Notes: generated from the sequence alone by a model not told the origin. 64,000 nt of DNA from Albifimbria verrucaria (GCA_020081605.1 JAHREC010000016.1:1054001-1118000), one strand, 5' to 3'; positions 34,273 to 47,127 are shown, counted from the first letter of the stretch. Numbers and translations: made by a program.

Positions 34273-35710
34273 ATTGAGAACCTAGACATACTCCCCAGAA
34301 GTGTCTTAGGCTCATGTACTTAGCTTCATACGTATCTATTTGTCACGTCTGTATTTAGCATATAGCATGTATATATGATGAGTTCCAATGAGCAATAAAG
34401 AGCATACCACGTGCATCTGCAACGACAAGGATAGTGTAGAGTTTCTCTGATGTTACAAGTAATGACTAAACAGTCAGTATGCATTCGAGACTTGAATGCC
34501 TGCATACCTGACCTCTTCACTGGCGTTTAGAGCGGATCTATTCTGTTGTCTATGATTTGAACGCTTAGTTGACGCCATCTCTAGTCGATGGGGCTGCAAT
34601 TCACCCACCCCGGATTGTATTTCCTCAAACGTCCACGCAATCGGCAACCAGTTTATGTGACATGGGTTGCTAGTTTCATCCTAATCGTGTTTCGTCAAAC
34701 TGGACCCATATAGTGTCCAGGGACGGATAATCGGAATGTGTGGTTAGATTGATCTACCAGCGTTACACATGGATGGGTAGCTCCTACTCATGTAGTTCTA
34801 GCGGCAAACCGAGAAACCATTATTATGAGGAGAGACTATTGTATGAAAGATAAGAGAGTGGCATACAGCTATAACAGTGACCAGGGTAGAGCCCTCTGAT
34901 GAGGGAGCTTGAGCTGGGCCGACTCACGCTACACGAATATGGGCGACTGTTGCAGTGATGTTTCTTAATCGGGCTCACTCTAATTATGATGCTTCAGAAT
35001 AGATTAATATGTTGATATAACATTTCAAGCCGTTTATGTCCCCAGACAAATTCCTCGATGCCAGTCAACGTGAAGAAGAGGCGGCTTGTTGAACATGTAC
35101 CAGCGCTATAGCTACGAAGACGACAAAACCACGGGTGTCCCACGAATTTGACAAAGGAAACCGTTTTTGGAGGATTTCTTGAGCTTCATATGACCCAAAG
35201 CTATGCTGTCAGCATTCCACAATCTTCTCACGCGTAACACTAGTTAAACGCTGATTGACTTCACGTAATCTGAGTACACTTAACTATACCACCTGAAGTC
35301 TCAAAAGGTTCCTCTGCCCAATACGGTTCTTCGTATATTAGTGAACACACTGGACCTTGGAGTTGACTTATTGGCTTTGGCCAAGGAAAGTGAGAGCCCA
35401 CTGCACAATGAGAGGCGCCCACAATTACTTGAAGGTTATTATAGTCAAAATAAGACAGTGACCTAGATTCATTCCTTTGAGAACAGACCATGCTGCTAAG
35501 AGTGAACTGCCCTCAGCTGAGATTGTCTTTGATCAGATTCTTCCTAAATGGTTCTTCCTACTGGTTATTTGTTGGAATACATTGTGTATCAACTAATTAC
35601 TATTTACATAGTAATCAGGCTCGTAAATATCCCGATAGTGACGCATTTAAGAGAGTACATCTAATGGCCTGTTCTATCTCGAGTACTGCGCTCACTACAA
35701 AATAGTACAT

Positions 35711-35732
35711 CCACGTCCACGTCCACGTCCAC
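35711..35732. repeat. Hexanucleotide tandem repeat (CCACGT)
   Basis: Between three and four copies of CCACGT in tandem. Each copy contains an ACGT core. Intergenic. Confidence 0.75.
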
Positions 35733-36040
35733 ACATGTTCTTGGCATCCTGATCTACTACAGAGTTACCACACTCGTAGGCTTTTCTGTAAATTACCTGT
35801 AAAACCATGATGTGTAATATGTCCTACTGATTCAAGAGTGGTCGAGGGTTCCCTGACTTCAGATCCTACGTCGTAGCTGTCTCACGCAAATGACACCAAA
35901 AGCTCAGCTCCTCCCCGTGCTGGTATGCATGCTCGTAAAGAACAAGCTTATCCCCTCTTTCTAAGACATTCTAGTGCAAAAAGATCTTCTTCCTTTTTGT
36001 GTGTCTCTCGTAGCGTAGGGTAGGTCTCTATATCACCCGT

Positions 36041-36049
36041 CTATAAATG
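36041..36049 (+). promoter_or_regulatory. TATA-like element of the cysteine-rich protein gene
   Basis: CTATAAATG lies about 85 bases upstream of the start codon at 36133, a usual distance for a strongly expressed fungal secreted-protein gene. Confidence 0.5.
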
Positions 36050-36132
36050 TTGGCTCACTCCCTTACCTGAACCTTCTCATGATGTGAATTCAACACCGTA
36101 ATTGATCCTTAATACCCTGCGATACATATACC

Positions 36133-36586
36133 ATGAAGTTCGCTACAGTTATCCTACATATTGGCATTGCCGCTGCTGGTCTTCGTCTTCCTCCGTTACC
36201 CCCAAACTTACCGATCCTGCCATCCCGTGTCTGTATTATGGAGACGATTCGTCATGTGGCCCTGACACATATTGTGAGCCTAACAACTACTCGGCATGCG
36301 CCAACGGCCTCGACTGTTCTGGTACTTGTGCCTTCAACAACGTGTATCCCTCATGTGGGGCGATACCATAGTACCTATCGGCTGCCGGCGTGGAAGCAAA
36401 TGTGTCGACGATCCGCGGACCCCTGGAAGCTGCGGCATGGCATGCGATGGGCCAGGGATTTGTGTGTCGGAGCGCCAGCCGCGATGCAGAAGTGGCCGAG
36501 GTCGCCGCTGTCCAGCAGGGCTGTGGTGCTATCAAGATCTTTATACTGACTGCGCCGGGGACGGATGCCCTGGAACCTGTCTTTAA
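36133..36586 (+). CDS. Secreted cysteine-rich protein, effector-like (two frame breaks)
   Basis: Small secreted protein of about 150 residues; function not recognised. Met 36133 begins a signal peptide (MKFATVILHIGIAAAGL). The mature part is unusually cysteine rich, with roughly 20 cysteines after the first 40 residues. Visible blocks are PCLYYGDDSSCGPDTYC, CANGLDCSGTC, GCRRGSKCVDD, CGMACDGPGICV and, at the end, CPAGLWCYQDLY and CPGTCL. The repeating C-x-G-x-x-C units suggest a knotted or EGF-like disulphide fold. The frame slips once near 36185-36195, within the end of the signal peptide, and once at GGGG 36357-36360, each by one lost base. No intron is needed. The combination of secretion signal, small size and cysteine density is that of apoplastic effectors or hydrophobin-unrelated surface proteins. 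It is not clearly related to any toxin family I know. Confidence 0.72.
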
Positions 36587-36950
36587 GAAATCCATCTTGC
36601 AAACCAGTATTACAGAGTGTCACATATCAGTCACAAAGCAAGAGAATCTGGCTCATTCGTCGGCCTTGAATATTATTCTTGGAATTTCTGATCTTTAGGT
36701 GTTGAGACCGGTCATTACACACCAGAATCATTTGTCTCCCTTAGACAAATGTTCAGCTAGCTCCCCGTGCATGTAACAGATACGCCAAGTTATGGTTAAC
36801 AGCAAAATCGAAGCATTTTCCACCACAAACCTCTATACAAAGGATTTTTCTAGACAGTGTATCTGAAAAATGTGGCATTGTCACCATTCTCCTTCTCCAG
36901 CACCTTCTCATCCCTGCTGTACTCAAGGGAGACTTGTGCACGGAATCACG

Positions 36951-38631
36951 TCAGGCGTTCTCCTTGCGAAGATAGATGGTCATGAAGATCGAAAGAACGC
37001 AGCTCATAGCTGTGGTAGAGAGCAGAATGATGTGTCCGGAGTGGTAGTGAGGCGCCTCAGACTTTCGGATGACGAAGGCGGCAGCAGCTCCTCCCAAGTT
37101 GCCCTACACAGGTATGTTAGTCGCTTGAAAGGTGTAATAGGGTCATTCAATTCAACGTACAAATCCGACGTGCATGGCAATACCAACACCACGCTTAAGC
37201 GATCCACCAATATTGTTACCGTTCCAGGCCACACCCTGTGGGACGTTGGGGTAGATTCCGGAGGTGACCATGAAGCAAGCGAAGTACTTAGCTCCATTGC
37301 TCTTAACACCAGCCAGAATGGCGAAACCGATGATACTGGTGTATGTGTTAGTACGTGAATGAATGCCTAGGAACGGAGATTAAACATACGCGACAACGCA
37401 GAAGAAGATCATGTAGATTCCACGCTGACGATGCTTGTCTGCTGCAAATCCACCGGCGATGGTGAACAAACAGGCAACGACGTAAGGAGGAACGGTCATG
37501 AGCTGAGCCTTCTCGTTGCTGTATCCAAGACCCTGGACGATACTGGGGAGGAAGACGGAAATCGAGTAGAGGGAGTGTAGATGCCAATCGTGATGAACAT
37601 GTGAATCCAAATCTTCCAGTCCTTGAAGGCGTCCCACATGAACTGGCTCTTGAACTCATCAGACAGGACAGAGCGGTCGTCCTCAAGTCGGCGCAGGACC
37701 TCCTTCTTCTCAACTGGTGTGAGGAACTTGGCAGTGTCGGGGTAGTCGTACATTGCCCAGTAGGCAAAGCAAGCTAAGGCGCGTCAGTTATAGTCGCATC
37801 TACCTATCCGCGATGAAACTCACCAATGATGAAAGTCACAAGACCCTCAATGACGAAGATCCATGCCCAGCCGTCGAGGCCACCTAAGCCGTCCATCTCC
37901 ATGAGACCACGGGCAAGCAAACCTCCGAAAGCACCAGCGGCAGTGGCCGCAGAGAAGAAAATGGCCATTCGCAGACCGCATTCGTGACGCCTGTACCACA
38001 TGGTGATGCTACTATTTGTTAGCAGTTGTCGATTTTCTGTTTTCGCGCGATGTCTTACTAGTAGGTGATACCGGGGAAGAGACCACCCTCAGCCAGACCA
38101 AGAGCGCATCGCACGGCGAGGAGTCCCTGGTAGTTCTTGACCATACCCAAGCAAATGGTCATGATACCCCAGACAACCATGATGCTGGGAATCCAGATGC
38201 TGGGACGCCAGCGCTTCATGGCCATGTTGGAGGAATTTCAGCAGCGACATAGAAGGGGAAGAAGACGGCCACGGCAACCTAACGATTGAGCGTAAGTATC
38301 AATAGCTTCACTAATCATCTGTCCAGAGGGTCCAAGTCAAACTTACGTTGTAGTCCCACTTGCCAGTCATGTTCAAGTCTGTCTCCAGGTGGGCAAGTTT
38401 GGCATTACCAATGTTGGTTCGGTCCAAGAACGAAAGAAGATACAGCAGGGCGAGGAAGGGCAGAAGGTGGAGATCCATCTTCCTCAGAAGCTTCTTGGTG
38501 TTCTCGATGGAGAAGCCGGCATCTTCGATGTCTTGCTGAGATCCAGTCTCCACGTCTGTGAAGTTCTTCTCATTAGACGATGTCTCGACGCGGGTATCGT
38601 CGACCCGGTCAACCTTCTCCTTGGTATCCAT
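36951..38631 (-). CDS. MFS anion:cation symporter, Dal5/allantoate-permease type (two frame breaks)
   Basis: Plasma-membrane importer of organic anions of the ACS family, whose members carry allantoate, nicotinate, pantothenate or related compounds. Six exons on the minus strand: 38347-38631, 38059-38278, 37824-38011, 37390-37773, 37161-37335 and 36951-37103, all with GT-AG introns of 47-68 bases. Met 38631 begins MDTKEKVDRVDDTR. An acidic N-terminus leads to LLRKMDLHLLPFLALLYLLSFLDRTNIGNAK, the ACS signature. Further landmarks are RCALGLAEGGLFPGITYY, SAATAAGAFGGLLARG and GVAWNGNNIGGSLKRGV. It ends IYLRKENA. One base is missing at about 38232 and one at the GGG run 37571-37573. Twelve membrane spans are expected. 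The substrate cannot be read from sequence; an AGATAA site at 38656-38661 upstream would fit nitrogen control. Confidence 0.88.
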
Positions 38632-41600
38632 ATCTGCGTGTGTGTGCTGAGATGCAGATAAAGTTTGAGTGAGTCGCAACGACGGGAAAGGAGGAGGGCG
38701 ATCAGTGAGGGAGAGGGAAGACTGAATGGGCAATGGGGTAATATATATGCAGTGCAACTGCTACCCATGCGCAGTCTGGGGTGGATAGTAGAACCAGGTC
38801 TTGGCAGACTTGCTGCAGGTTATTGAAGCAAGATGTATGTGGCAAGATCTTCAAAGAAAGGTATATGCTCGCAGGGGCCAGCGTCCAGTTGGGTCCGCAC
38901 GCCTCCTCAACCTCGTGGACAGCAAGGGCCTTTCGTTTGTGGTTCTGGTCAAGACAAAGAGGGTCCATTCCGGCTTACACACACCAACACGCCATCCACT
39001 TATTCCGTCCTGCGCTACCTCCACACCACATCCCGGAACTTGACCCATGCGGCCTCCAGGGCCCCGTAGGCCAACAATGGTCAAGGTAAGATTCCCCGCA
39101 CACTACAAGCCGGGCCATCCTCAACTACCTGGTCGAAGCGGCAGGCCTGGTAAGCGAGATGTAGACAAGAACGATACAAGTGGCGATCCCTTCCTGGAGG
39201 AGGTCGCATGCTTGACCTTTCCAAAGACTTCCTTCTGCTGGGACTCCCCGTTTAGCCGGGCTCATGGCAATGTTAAAACCAACACTTTTCTCACCCACCC
39301 TCGCCCCCATCCTTGCTAATGCAGGGCTTGTCAATATCAGTCGGGTTCCGTATCCGCTGTCCTGGCCTTCAGCTCGGATGGCCACCTCGTCGTCGCACAA
39401 GTGGCACGCCCCGAGATCGCTCCAAAAGAATGATCGGGGACACAGACACAGGTGAGCCAAGACGGCATGAGGCTGGGTCCCGGCTAAGACACCGGCAAAT
39501 TCCCCAGTGTTCTCTTGTCTCTGAGCTTCCAATAAGCAGCCTCTTGTTTCAGGTCCCAGCTTTGGAACTACATTGTTAGCGCCACTAGCTCGTGTTCGAG
39601 GCCTGAGATGAAGTTATTTGGGTCATAGCAGGCGCTAGAAACTCCTTTGACGTCGAGAGAAGACGCGTCGTCGTGTGCTCAAGGTTCAGTACAGTCCCGT
39701 AAGATCCTTTGGTTACATCGTTGCGTGCTACGCAAAAGGCACCATGTAACGGTGTTGATCACTCTCATCTTTGGTTCATGTCAGCTCGCTGCCACGCTAT
39801 TTGGGCAGGCTATCCCAAACTGTTGGGTAAGCCGCGTTTGGGTGCACCACACTGGACTATCCCTCATTATCATCATCAGCATCATCAAAACTGATAGCTT
39901 CGTTCGCGAAGGTGCCATGTTTTCTTGGCACCGCTTAAACGGAAGCCGTCACTCACAAGATCTGCAGCCTCGAGATCGGGCGACCGGAAGGATGCAGACG
40001 GACGCCTGGTGGCTGAACATCCCGCTGCTTGTCCTATGTGCCTTACTCCCGACGGGCTTGGCCATTCAAGCCTTCCAAGCCATCGCCGAGCGATAAGGCC
40101 AAGAGTCCTGTATGGGTGAAGGGGAGGCCTGGACAGGCTCAGTGTTGTCGCAACAGGCATGTAATGCAACACACAAGCTTTAGCTGGTGTGCGTTCCCAC
40201 CAATCACCACCCCATACCAACAATTAGTGCATAGTCTGTCCAGGATAGACTGGTGGTTAAAGCTGTATTAGGCTTAAGTCTTAGGCCAGGGGCATCTCCG
40301 TAAGCCCATGGGGAAGTGGGGGGACAGCTCACGTCGCCCTCTCCCTATTGATCGTCGCTTCGGTGTATTTAAGGTGCTAGATAAAGTTGGAGAGCATTTC
40401 TCGTTTGGTTCTGGCATTGGAGGGCTCCACTCAATAGTGTTGGGTGTCACGCGTATAGAGTTAATGGCCGTGCAGCTCGTGGTTCCCTCCCACCAGCTAC
40501 ACCGTGGAGAATGGCCAAGAGGCGTCGGTGAAGCCTCCCGGACAAAGGGATCATGCCTCAGGGCATCGCCTCGTACATCGGTTGCTTCTGCCAAGCACGA
40601 CCTTTTCGACACCCCAGCAAGGATTGCTCCAGAGGGTGCGGCAACGGCGAAGGAACTAGGCTCGGCAGACGTGTGGGCTCTGTTCATGACGCAGAGCAGT
40701 CGACGAATCAGAGCCAGCATGCGTCTCGGTGGCACCTCTGTGTTGGGCCCAGGGAGGTCCAGAACACCCCTTGTCAGATTGCGACCAGATGACGGGACAT
40801 TGCCTCCCACTGAAGCTGGTCAATTGGAGAAAATTTAGCACATCCCCTTGTTCGGTGTCACAAATGGTGTTTATTCGCAACCATGGGCCAAAAACAGTTG
40901 TCCATCCTTCGTCCCCTGGTGTCTCACAACTTGGCAGCATGTAGATCCAACTACAAGCTTTGTAGCTTGCGTACTTGGCGTGGAGACAGAAACCTGTTGG
41001 AGAAGTGATGGGTCTGTGACGAGAAACACTTGTCTGGGCGATCTCAAGCGCACCCAGACTCGGCCATGGTCCAGGGCCCTGTACGCTCCGGACTCATGCT
41101 TAAACGCCGTGCACCAGTGGGTACTTTTGCCTGCACTCTCATGCAGTGAGCTGCTCTCTACCTCTTGGAGCAGGCAACGAAGCCGAGGGATCCTGGGTTT
41201 GGGGTAAGGCATTCCCTCCCCTTCTCGCAATATGCGCAGCCTCGCGCGGAAGCCTCCCTTGCTCGATCGAGTAATTTCGGCGCATTTAGCCAAGCAAATC
41301 TCTCTGGACGCCAATTTTGGCAGCAAATGGACGTAGGCATTGCGAATGGACAAAGGAGCCTTCCTTTATTTTGGCAATTAAGCCCAGGATTCGCACTTGG
41401 GACGGGCCAAGTCCGAGTCGGGTACGAGTGTGCCGCGAGGCGACTGATAGGCCAGCGTCGACATGGATGGCTGACCCATCTCGACCGCAACCAGAGTAGG
41501 GGTCGGGTTGCAATCTGATAGCTCCCTGCATGCAATATTCACGGGCCAGGATATGGATCTTGTGGTGCTGGGAATCTCAACATTTGTTTACTCGACAGGG

Positions 41601-43169
41601 CAATCTCGAAGTGGTGGAAATTGCCATGCAGAGCACAGGCGAAACGGCCCCAGACGACGGCTATCGCTTGTTCCACGAAGTGGCTGCAAAAGTTCCGATG
41701 TCTGACCTGGCCCATAGTTTCCCGCCTCGGCGTGCAGGATACGGGTAAGGCGATCAAGAGGCCGAGAGAAATTTGACGGTGCGAATGCTGTCTCTCAGGA
41801 GACCCAGCCCCGGGGCCGCGAGACGCATGCCACAGCCAACAGCATCTGCAATGCAACACATCGCCTGGGTCGACCCAAACTATCGAGGCGACGCACGGCT
41901 CCCAGGCTAGCTGGGAGCCGTCGAGGAATGTGCGAACAATTTCCTTTCTGTTTCTATAAAACATGTAGAGTCAGCCGCAGGTTCCAGAACACGCAGGCTT
42001 GTGAAACCCAAGGTTCTCCCCTACCTGACCGATGGGCGGAAGGACAGGACCGATGTCAGCTTGTCAGATGTAGCTGCGTCCTGGCCATGCTTAAGATTGC
42101 TGTAATACAGCCAACCGTGCCGGTCTACCGAAAGCTGTGGCCCGACAGGCTGGACTCTCGAAGCCTTTCCTGTTACCTATATGCAGGCCTTCTCAGGTCG
42201 ACCAATTTGATCTCGCCATCCCTGGGCCATACTAGTAGCGAAGTGAACTACAGGGATTCACAGTAGCGATATGAGGTGCCTTTGAGTATGAAGAGTCGCT
42301 GTCACTTTGGCTCCGGAGAATCCTTGCGAGGCCCTCAGCGTTGCCACGTCCTTCCACTTCGTAGTATCAATACCTTGTCCCCGGACAGGGCCAGTTCGAT
42401 GTGTACTTCCGGACCACTTCACGAAGAGCTACATTGTAAGATATATATGAGGAGCATGCAGTTGTTCAAGCAGGTGTGGGATGTTGCGCTAAGGAACGAT
42501 GCAGGTGAAAGACCGACTAGTTCCAGTCATCTTAGTAAGAGGCTCTTGCTGATTTCGATTGACAGCTCACATTTTATAGCCCTGACAATGCCTAGAGATT
42601 AGCCCTCGGACAGTATCTTATGAGTCGTTAAGCAAGCTGGATGATCAGGGAATTGACCACGAACCTCGTTCTGTTAGCACCTCGACACGCAAAGATATGT
42701 CTCCAAGCCGATGCCATGTAATATATGAGACCGAGCTGTGAGGTTGGGACTCGCAGAGTTGTGAGAATGTTCGAAATAGAAACACGATGACTTGAATCTT
42801 GTCACGTCAACATCATCGGATGGAAAATCTACCTGATGATACGATTGGAGTGAACAGCAGTTCACAAGACAAAAGTTGATGACAGAAGTCGCATATACTA
42901 ATAGGCAAGATCACAGTTTAAAAACATGATGCAATCAAAATAAAAAGTGTTGGTGCAAGGCTCATACCCGTGCAGGAGCATCCATCGTGGCCAGCTGTGA
43001 ACACTTGGTAGAGCAGGCAGAGCATTCAGCTCCAAACTTGCTATCTAGAAATTTAGCTCTTCTATATTGGCCTTTTCTCTCTCTCTCCTAGCTCCTGGGC
43101 TCACAGACACTGAACAACTACAACAAATCAAGCTCAGACCAGATCGCTTCAACGTCACCCACCGCAACG
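38632..43169. other. Large gene-poor region
   Basis: 4.5 kb. TATATAT at about 38740-38748 is a likely TATA element for the transporter gene. Beyond about 38900 the sequence is GC-balanced and has several overlapping open frames of 100-180 codons on both strands (for example 40308-40838 plus and 40274-40810 minus). None has a domain, a splice pattern or a signal peptide. A pyrimidine-rich tract at 43070-43095 probably belongs to the promoter of the next gene. Confidence 0.45.
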
Positions 43170-44227
43170 ATGCTAACAGATGGCATGCTAGATGAAGCAT
43201 CTAAAGCTCTTGCTGAATACCGGAGAACAGATTCTCTCCCACAAATACTTAGCAGCTATGCTTACTTGATCGACGACTACAAGCGCCTCAAGAGAGAGTA
43301 TGAGGGCGTCACCGCAGGCCTAGACCACTCTAAAAGATTACCAAGCGCTCCAGATAGCAAAGACTGTGTCTTGGTGATTGTCGATGGTGATCAATACATC
43401 TTTGACAGTGATTTCATTCTCGACGGGGAAGAGGGAGGCAGCCGTGCTGCCAAGCAGTTGAGGACCGCCATCGAAGCGAGTCTTCGACGCAGGAGAACTG
43501 GGAAATACTACATCATCATGCGTGTCTACGCAGATTTCCACGCTCTATCCAGCTCCCTGTCCAAAAAGGGCTTGTGTGGCGAAACCGAGCGCTCTATCGC
43601 TTCCTTCGCGGTAGGCTTCAACAAAGCTTTTGGCCTCTCTGACATGGTTGATTCTAGCAAGACCGACACGAAAGAGGGAGCAACTTACAAAGCGATAAAG
43701 CATTCAAGATAGAATGCATGATTCGAATGTATGCCGAGAATCCTCAGTGTAAGCACATCTACGTGGCAGCCTGCGACGATTCAGACCTTGCTTGCGACCT
43801 GGGTCATTACAAGGACGACAGCGACCGGTTCACGCTCCTGGCCACACCTAGCGTGCAGATGCATGAGGACTTCAAAGATCTTGGCATGTCCATGGAAGAA
43901 CTTCCCAAAGTGTTCATGACAGCGCCTCTCAGTGCGTTTCCTGACCGACAACTTACAATCAATCCCGCTGCAACACTCTCCATCCAACAGAGAAACAAGA
44001 GACCTAGGAGCCCAGGGGCCCATTCAGAGTCATCTACTCACCCGCATCGGCCGGATATATTCAACAGGTTTCATAACCTCATGGAAGCCGACTCGAAGGT
44101 GCTTCTGGCGCGCTACAGCTCGGCTGTCACTCCTGCGGCACGGTACACGCGGTATCCTCGCGGCAATCTATCGCTTTTGCCGTACACAACAGAACCAACT
44201 ATGGATTCTTATTATCCATCGAGATGA
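43170..44227 (+). CDS. DUF7923-type protein (NYN/PIN-like), apparently without zinc fingers (one frame break)
   Basis: Met 43170 starts MLTDGMLDEASKALAEY. A short coiled N-terminus (YLIDDYKRLKREYEGV) is followed by CVLVIVDGDQYIFDSDFI, then EEGGSRAAKQLRTAIEAS, YYIIMRVYADFHALS and FAVGFNKAFGLSDMVD. This is the order of the DUF7923 domain found in fungal proteins that usually end in CCCH zinc fingers. The VDGD motif and alternating strand/helix pattern suggest a NYN/PIN-like nuclease fold, an inference only. One base is missing at about 43691-43694; the next frame continues FKIECMIRMYAENPQCKH and the Asp-rich YVAACDDSDLACDLGHY. The tail from about 43920 is polar and ends PTMDSYYPSR with no CCCH fingers. 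It may be a truncated family member, or the tail may hide another break. Confidence 0.7.
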
Positions 44228-44899
44228 AGAGGATTTAAACTTTGGATTCTTCCATAGTAAAGAGGCCGGACTACGGTCTCAACCAGTGGAGGTGAATAAG
44301 GCGACCTCTTCAATAAACACAAGTACATTTAAGGATCGAGTGTCTTACAAGTTCAAACCGAATCGATTATCGGGCGTGACAAGCTCGCCATGAAATGGAG
44401 ATCACAAGATAATTTCGAGGGCAGAAGAGAAGCCCTTTAGTTATCCGGTCAATTGGAAATGGATCGACACTGCGATGTGACAGAGTGGATGACAACTGGG
44501 CAAAGACACTCCCAAACAGCTGCTGTAATAATTGAGACATGGTCCGCAGGAATGACGAATTGACTCAATTTCGCGATGAATAATTGTCCAAGTCTCATAA
44601 AATAAAATAAAATAAAAACCACCAGATAAATTCGTGCAACCCTTGTCGCCGACTATCACGCAGCACAGTAAGACAGGCAGATACGGGTGGAGCCTCGCAA
44701 CTCAATCACACACTAATTGCACCATTACATCCGACCATGACGATAAGACCCTTCCGCAACTCACTTATCACCGCTAACTCACTCTGAACACCACCCAAGC
44801 CTCCAAAATCTGGCGGTGTGATCCGGCAAGCCCTCTCGGGCACATATAACCACCAAAAGAGCCTTGTGGCAAGCGCGCCTGTAAGCTGCAACGCGAGAA
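44228..44899. other. Intergenic region
   Basis: 0.7 kb between two plus-strand genes, including an AAAAT repeat at 44598-44618. No gene seen. Confidence 0.5.
44598..44618. repeat. AAAAT pentanucleotide repeat
   Basis: About four tandem AAAAT units upstream of the amino-acid permease gene. Confidence 0.8.
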
Positions 44900-46648
44900 A
44901 TGGCACGTACGGATGATGAGTCTACGGCGGTTCGGGTCCGTGGCGCGGCACCGCTTTCGGAATCCACGGTTTATTCGCCTCTGCTAAACAACCATGCTAC
45001 ATCTCCCGAAGAGTCCGACAATGCGGATCTGCTCACCGCGCTGGAGCACCGCTCTCTTCGGCGCGGTCTCTCCTCGCGACACCTTTCCATGCTGGGCATT
45101 GCCGGAGCCATCGGAACGGGCCTATTCCTGGGTCTCGGCTCTGCCGTGCAGCGTGGCGGACCTCTCGGTGCCCTACTCGGCTATGCTTGCATCAGTCTCG
45201 TCGTCTGCGCTGTCCAGCTTGCGCTCGGCGAGGTGGCAGCTCTGTTACCCGTCACGGGCGCATTCGTCCGGCACGCAGAGTTCCTGGTCGATCCGGCGCT
45301 CGGGTTCGCTGTTGGATGGAACCTAGTCTATGGCGCTGCACTATCAGTGCCGTCTGAAATCGCAGCCATATGTGTGCTGTTCCAGTTCTGGTCTGAAGAC
45401 ATCAGCTCTGCGGCCGTCGTCATTGCCTTTATCATCTTGACCACAGTCGTTGGTCTGGCCTTCATCCGGGTCTTTGGCGAAGTAGAGTACGTCTTCGCCG
45501 TGCTGAAGATCATGCTCGTCGTGTTCCTCGTCATTCTTGGTCTCGTCATTGACTTCGGCGGCATACCCGGCACGCCGCCCATTTGGTTCAAGTATTGGAA
45601 GGATCCAGGCCCTTTCGTCGAGTACATTGCCAAAGGGGATTTTGGGCGCTTTCTTGGATTCTGGAGCGTCATGACAGGCGCCGTCTTCTCGTTTGCCGGC
45701 GTTGAATCCATTGCCATGGCCGCTGCCGAGACGCAGAATCCAGCAAAGGCCATCCCTGCGGCTTGTAAACGCGTTTTTATCCGCATCATGATATTCTACA
45801 TGCTAGCGGTCATGGTCGTGGGCATGCTCGTGGCAAGCAACGACCCTCGTCTAAACGACTCATCCGGATCCGCAGCTCAAAGTCCCTTCGTGATTGCTGC
45901 ATCCGCTGCTGGCCTACCGGCCATACCATCCATTGTCAACGCGGTTGTCATAACTTCAGCTTGGTCTTCAGCAAACCAGAGTCTGCTCGCCGGGACACGC
46001 GTTCTATACGGCTTGGCTCTTAAAGGACAAGCCCCTAAAATCTTCCTTCGGACGACTAGCTGGGAACTCCTATATGTGCGTGTTGCTGTTTACCGTTGTG
46101 ATGCTGCTTAGCTTCATGAGCCTTTCGAATGGTGCTTTCGCTGTTTTCTGGTGGCTCGTTCAGCTCACTGCGGCCGGAGTCTTGGTCTCATGGTCAGTTA
46201 TTCTACTGAACCACATCCGACTCAGATATGCCATGAAACGGCAAAACATTCCCTTATCAAAACTACCATGGCATAATTCATGGACCTGTACGTGTTCCCA
46301 CAGCCTACCGTTAACTTCCCAATATGCATACTAACATGTATATCCCGTAGTGTACACTTCCATTGGCGCACTTTTCATGTGTATCCTCATTCTTTTCACG
46401 AGTGGCTTCTCGGTGTTCACAAAGGGTAACTGGGACACCAGTAAATTTGTTTCATCATACCTGTAAGCAATCCCTTGTCCTTTGTTTTAAAATGCTTCTG
46501 CTAATATAATTACAGAGATATTCCTCTTGTCATCATCGCGTACTTTATATGGAAGCGCTACAAGAAGACCAAAATCATTCCTCTTTCCAAGATACCCCTG
46601 CGCGTCGCTTTCGAACACGCACACCAGAAAAGCCATGCCTCGATTTAG
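44900..46648 (+). CDS. Amino-acid permease, YAT/APC family (frame change near 46065)
   Basis: Plasma-membrane proton-coupled amino-acid importer. Met 44900 (MARTDDESTAVRVRG) opens a cytosolic tail of about 60 residues. The family core begins with LEHRSLRRGLSSRHLSMLGIAGAIGTGLFLGLG, the substrate-binding first span. Further signatures are VAALLPVTGAFVRHAEF, GWNLVYGAALSVPSEI and GAVFSFAGVESIAMAAAET. SAWSSANQSLLAGTRVLYGLALKGQAP follows. The frame changes at about 46060-46070 by two lost bases or one gained. Introns 46288-46350, with a CTAAC branch point at 46331, and 46463-46515 separate the last three exons; the end is LRVAFEHAHQKSHASI. About 540 residues and twelve spans, the normal family size. 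Substrate specificity cannot be predicted. Confidence 0.9.
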
Positions 46649-47127
46649 ATTCCCTCCAATGATATAGATGCGTGTCTATCCAATGTCATGCAAAAATTAT
46701 TCACATAAAAACTTTCGTGTCAAAATGTCATCTCGTCTGAGAAAGTGAAATGCATCCACCATTGCTGTATTACTACATGGACATCTGTCTCACACATCCT
46801 CACTCAACCCAAGAGCGATATCAACCGGATCTCTCGGCGATAGGATAATAACAACTTGAACAGAATATCAATTTTGATCTGCCGACATTCCACGCTCCTC
46901 TTACGACTTACTTGTGAGGTCTAGGCGGGGTTTGCGCTAGTGAGAGGCTCATGCATTTCTGTCTTAGGAAACGGAACCGTTCGCTCCATGGCCTTTCCAC
47001 CAATGCTACCCCAGATCAACCCCATTGACCAACCGGGTGTAAGGCGTTTGCCAACCGAGGAAATGTGCGTCGATCGATTCTGCAAGGTCCTGCCGAATTC
47101 CCATCGAGACTTGAGGACACGGGGACG

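Larger units (their letters stand above)
34273..36132. other. Intergenic region
   Basis: 1.9 kb, fairly AT-rich. A 6-base tandem repeat lies at 35711-35732. A TATA element, CTATAAATG at 36041-36049, precedes the cysteine-rich gene by about 85 bases. An open frame on the minus strand at 35261-35491 has some protein-like composition but no recognisable motif; I do not call it. Confidence 0.45.

Noticed and set aside
40274..40838. Overlapping 176- and 178-codon frames on opposite strands
   Set aside because: No recognisable family on either strand and no way to choose between them; kept only as a note on the gene-poor region.
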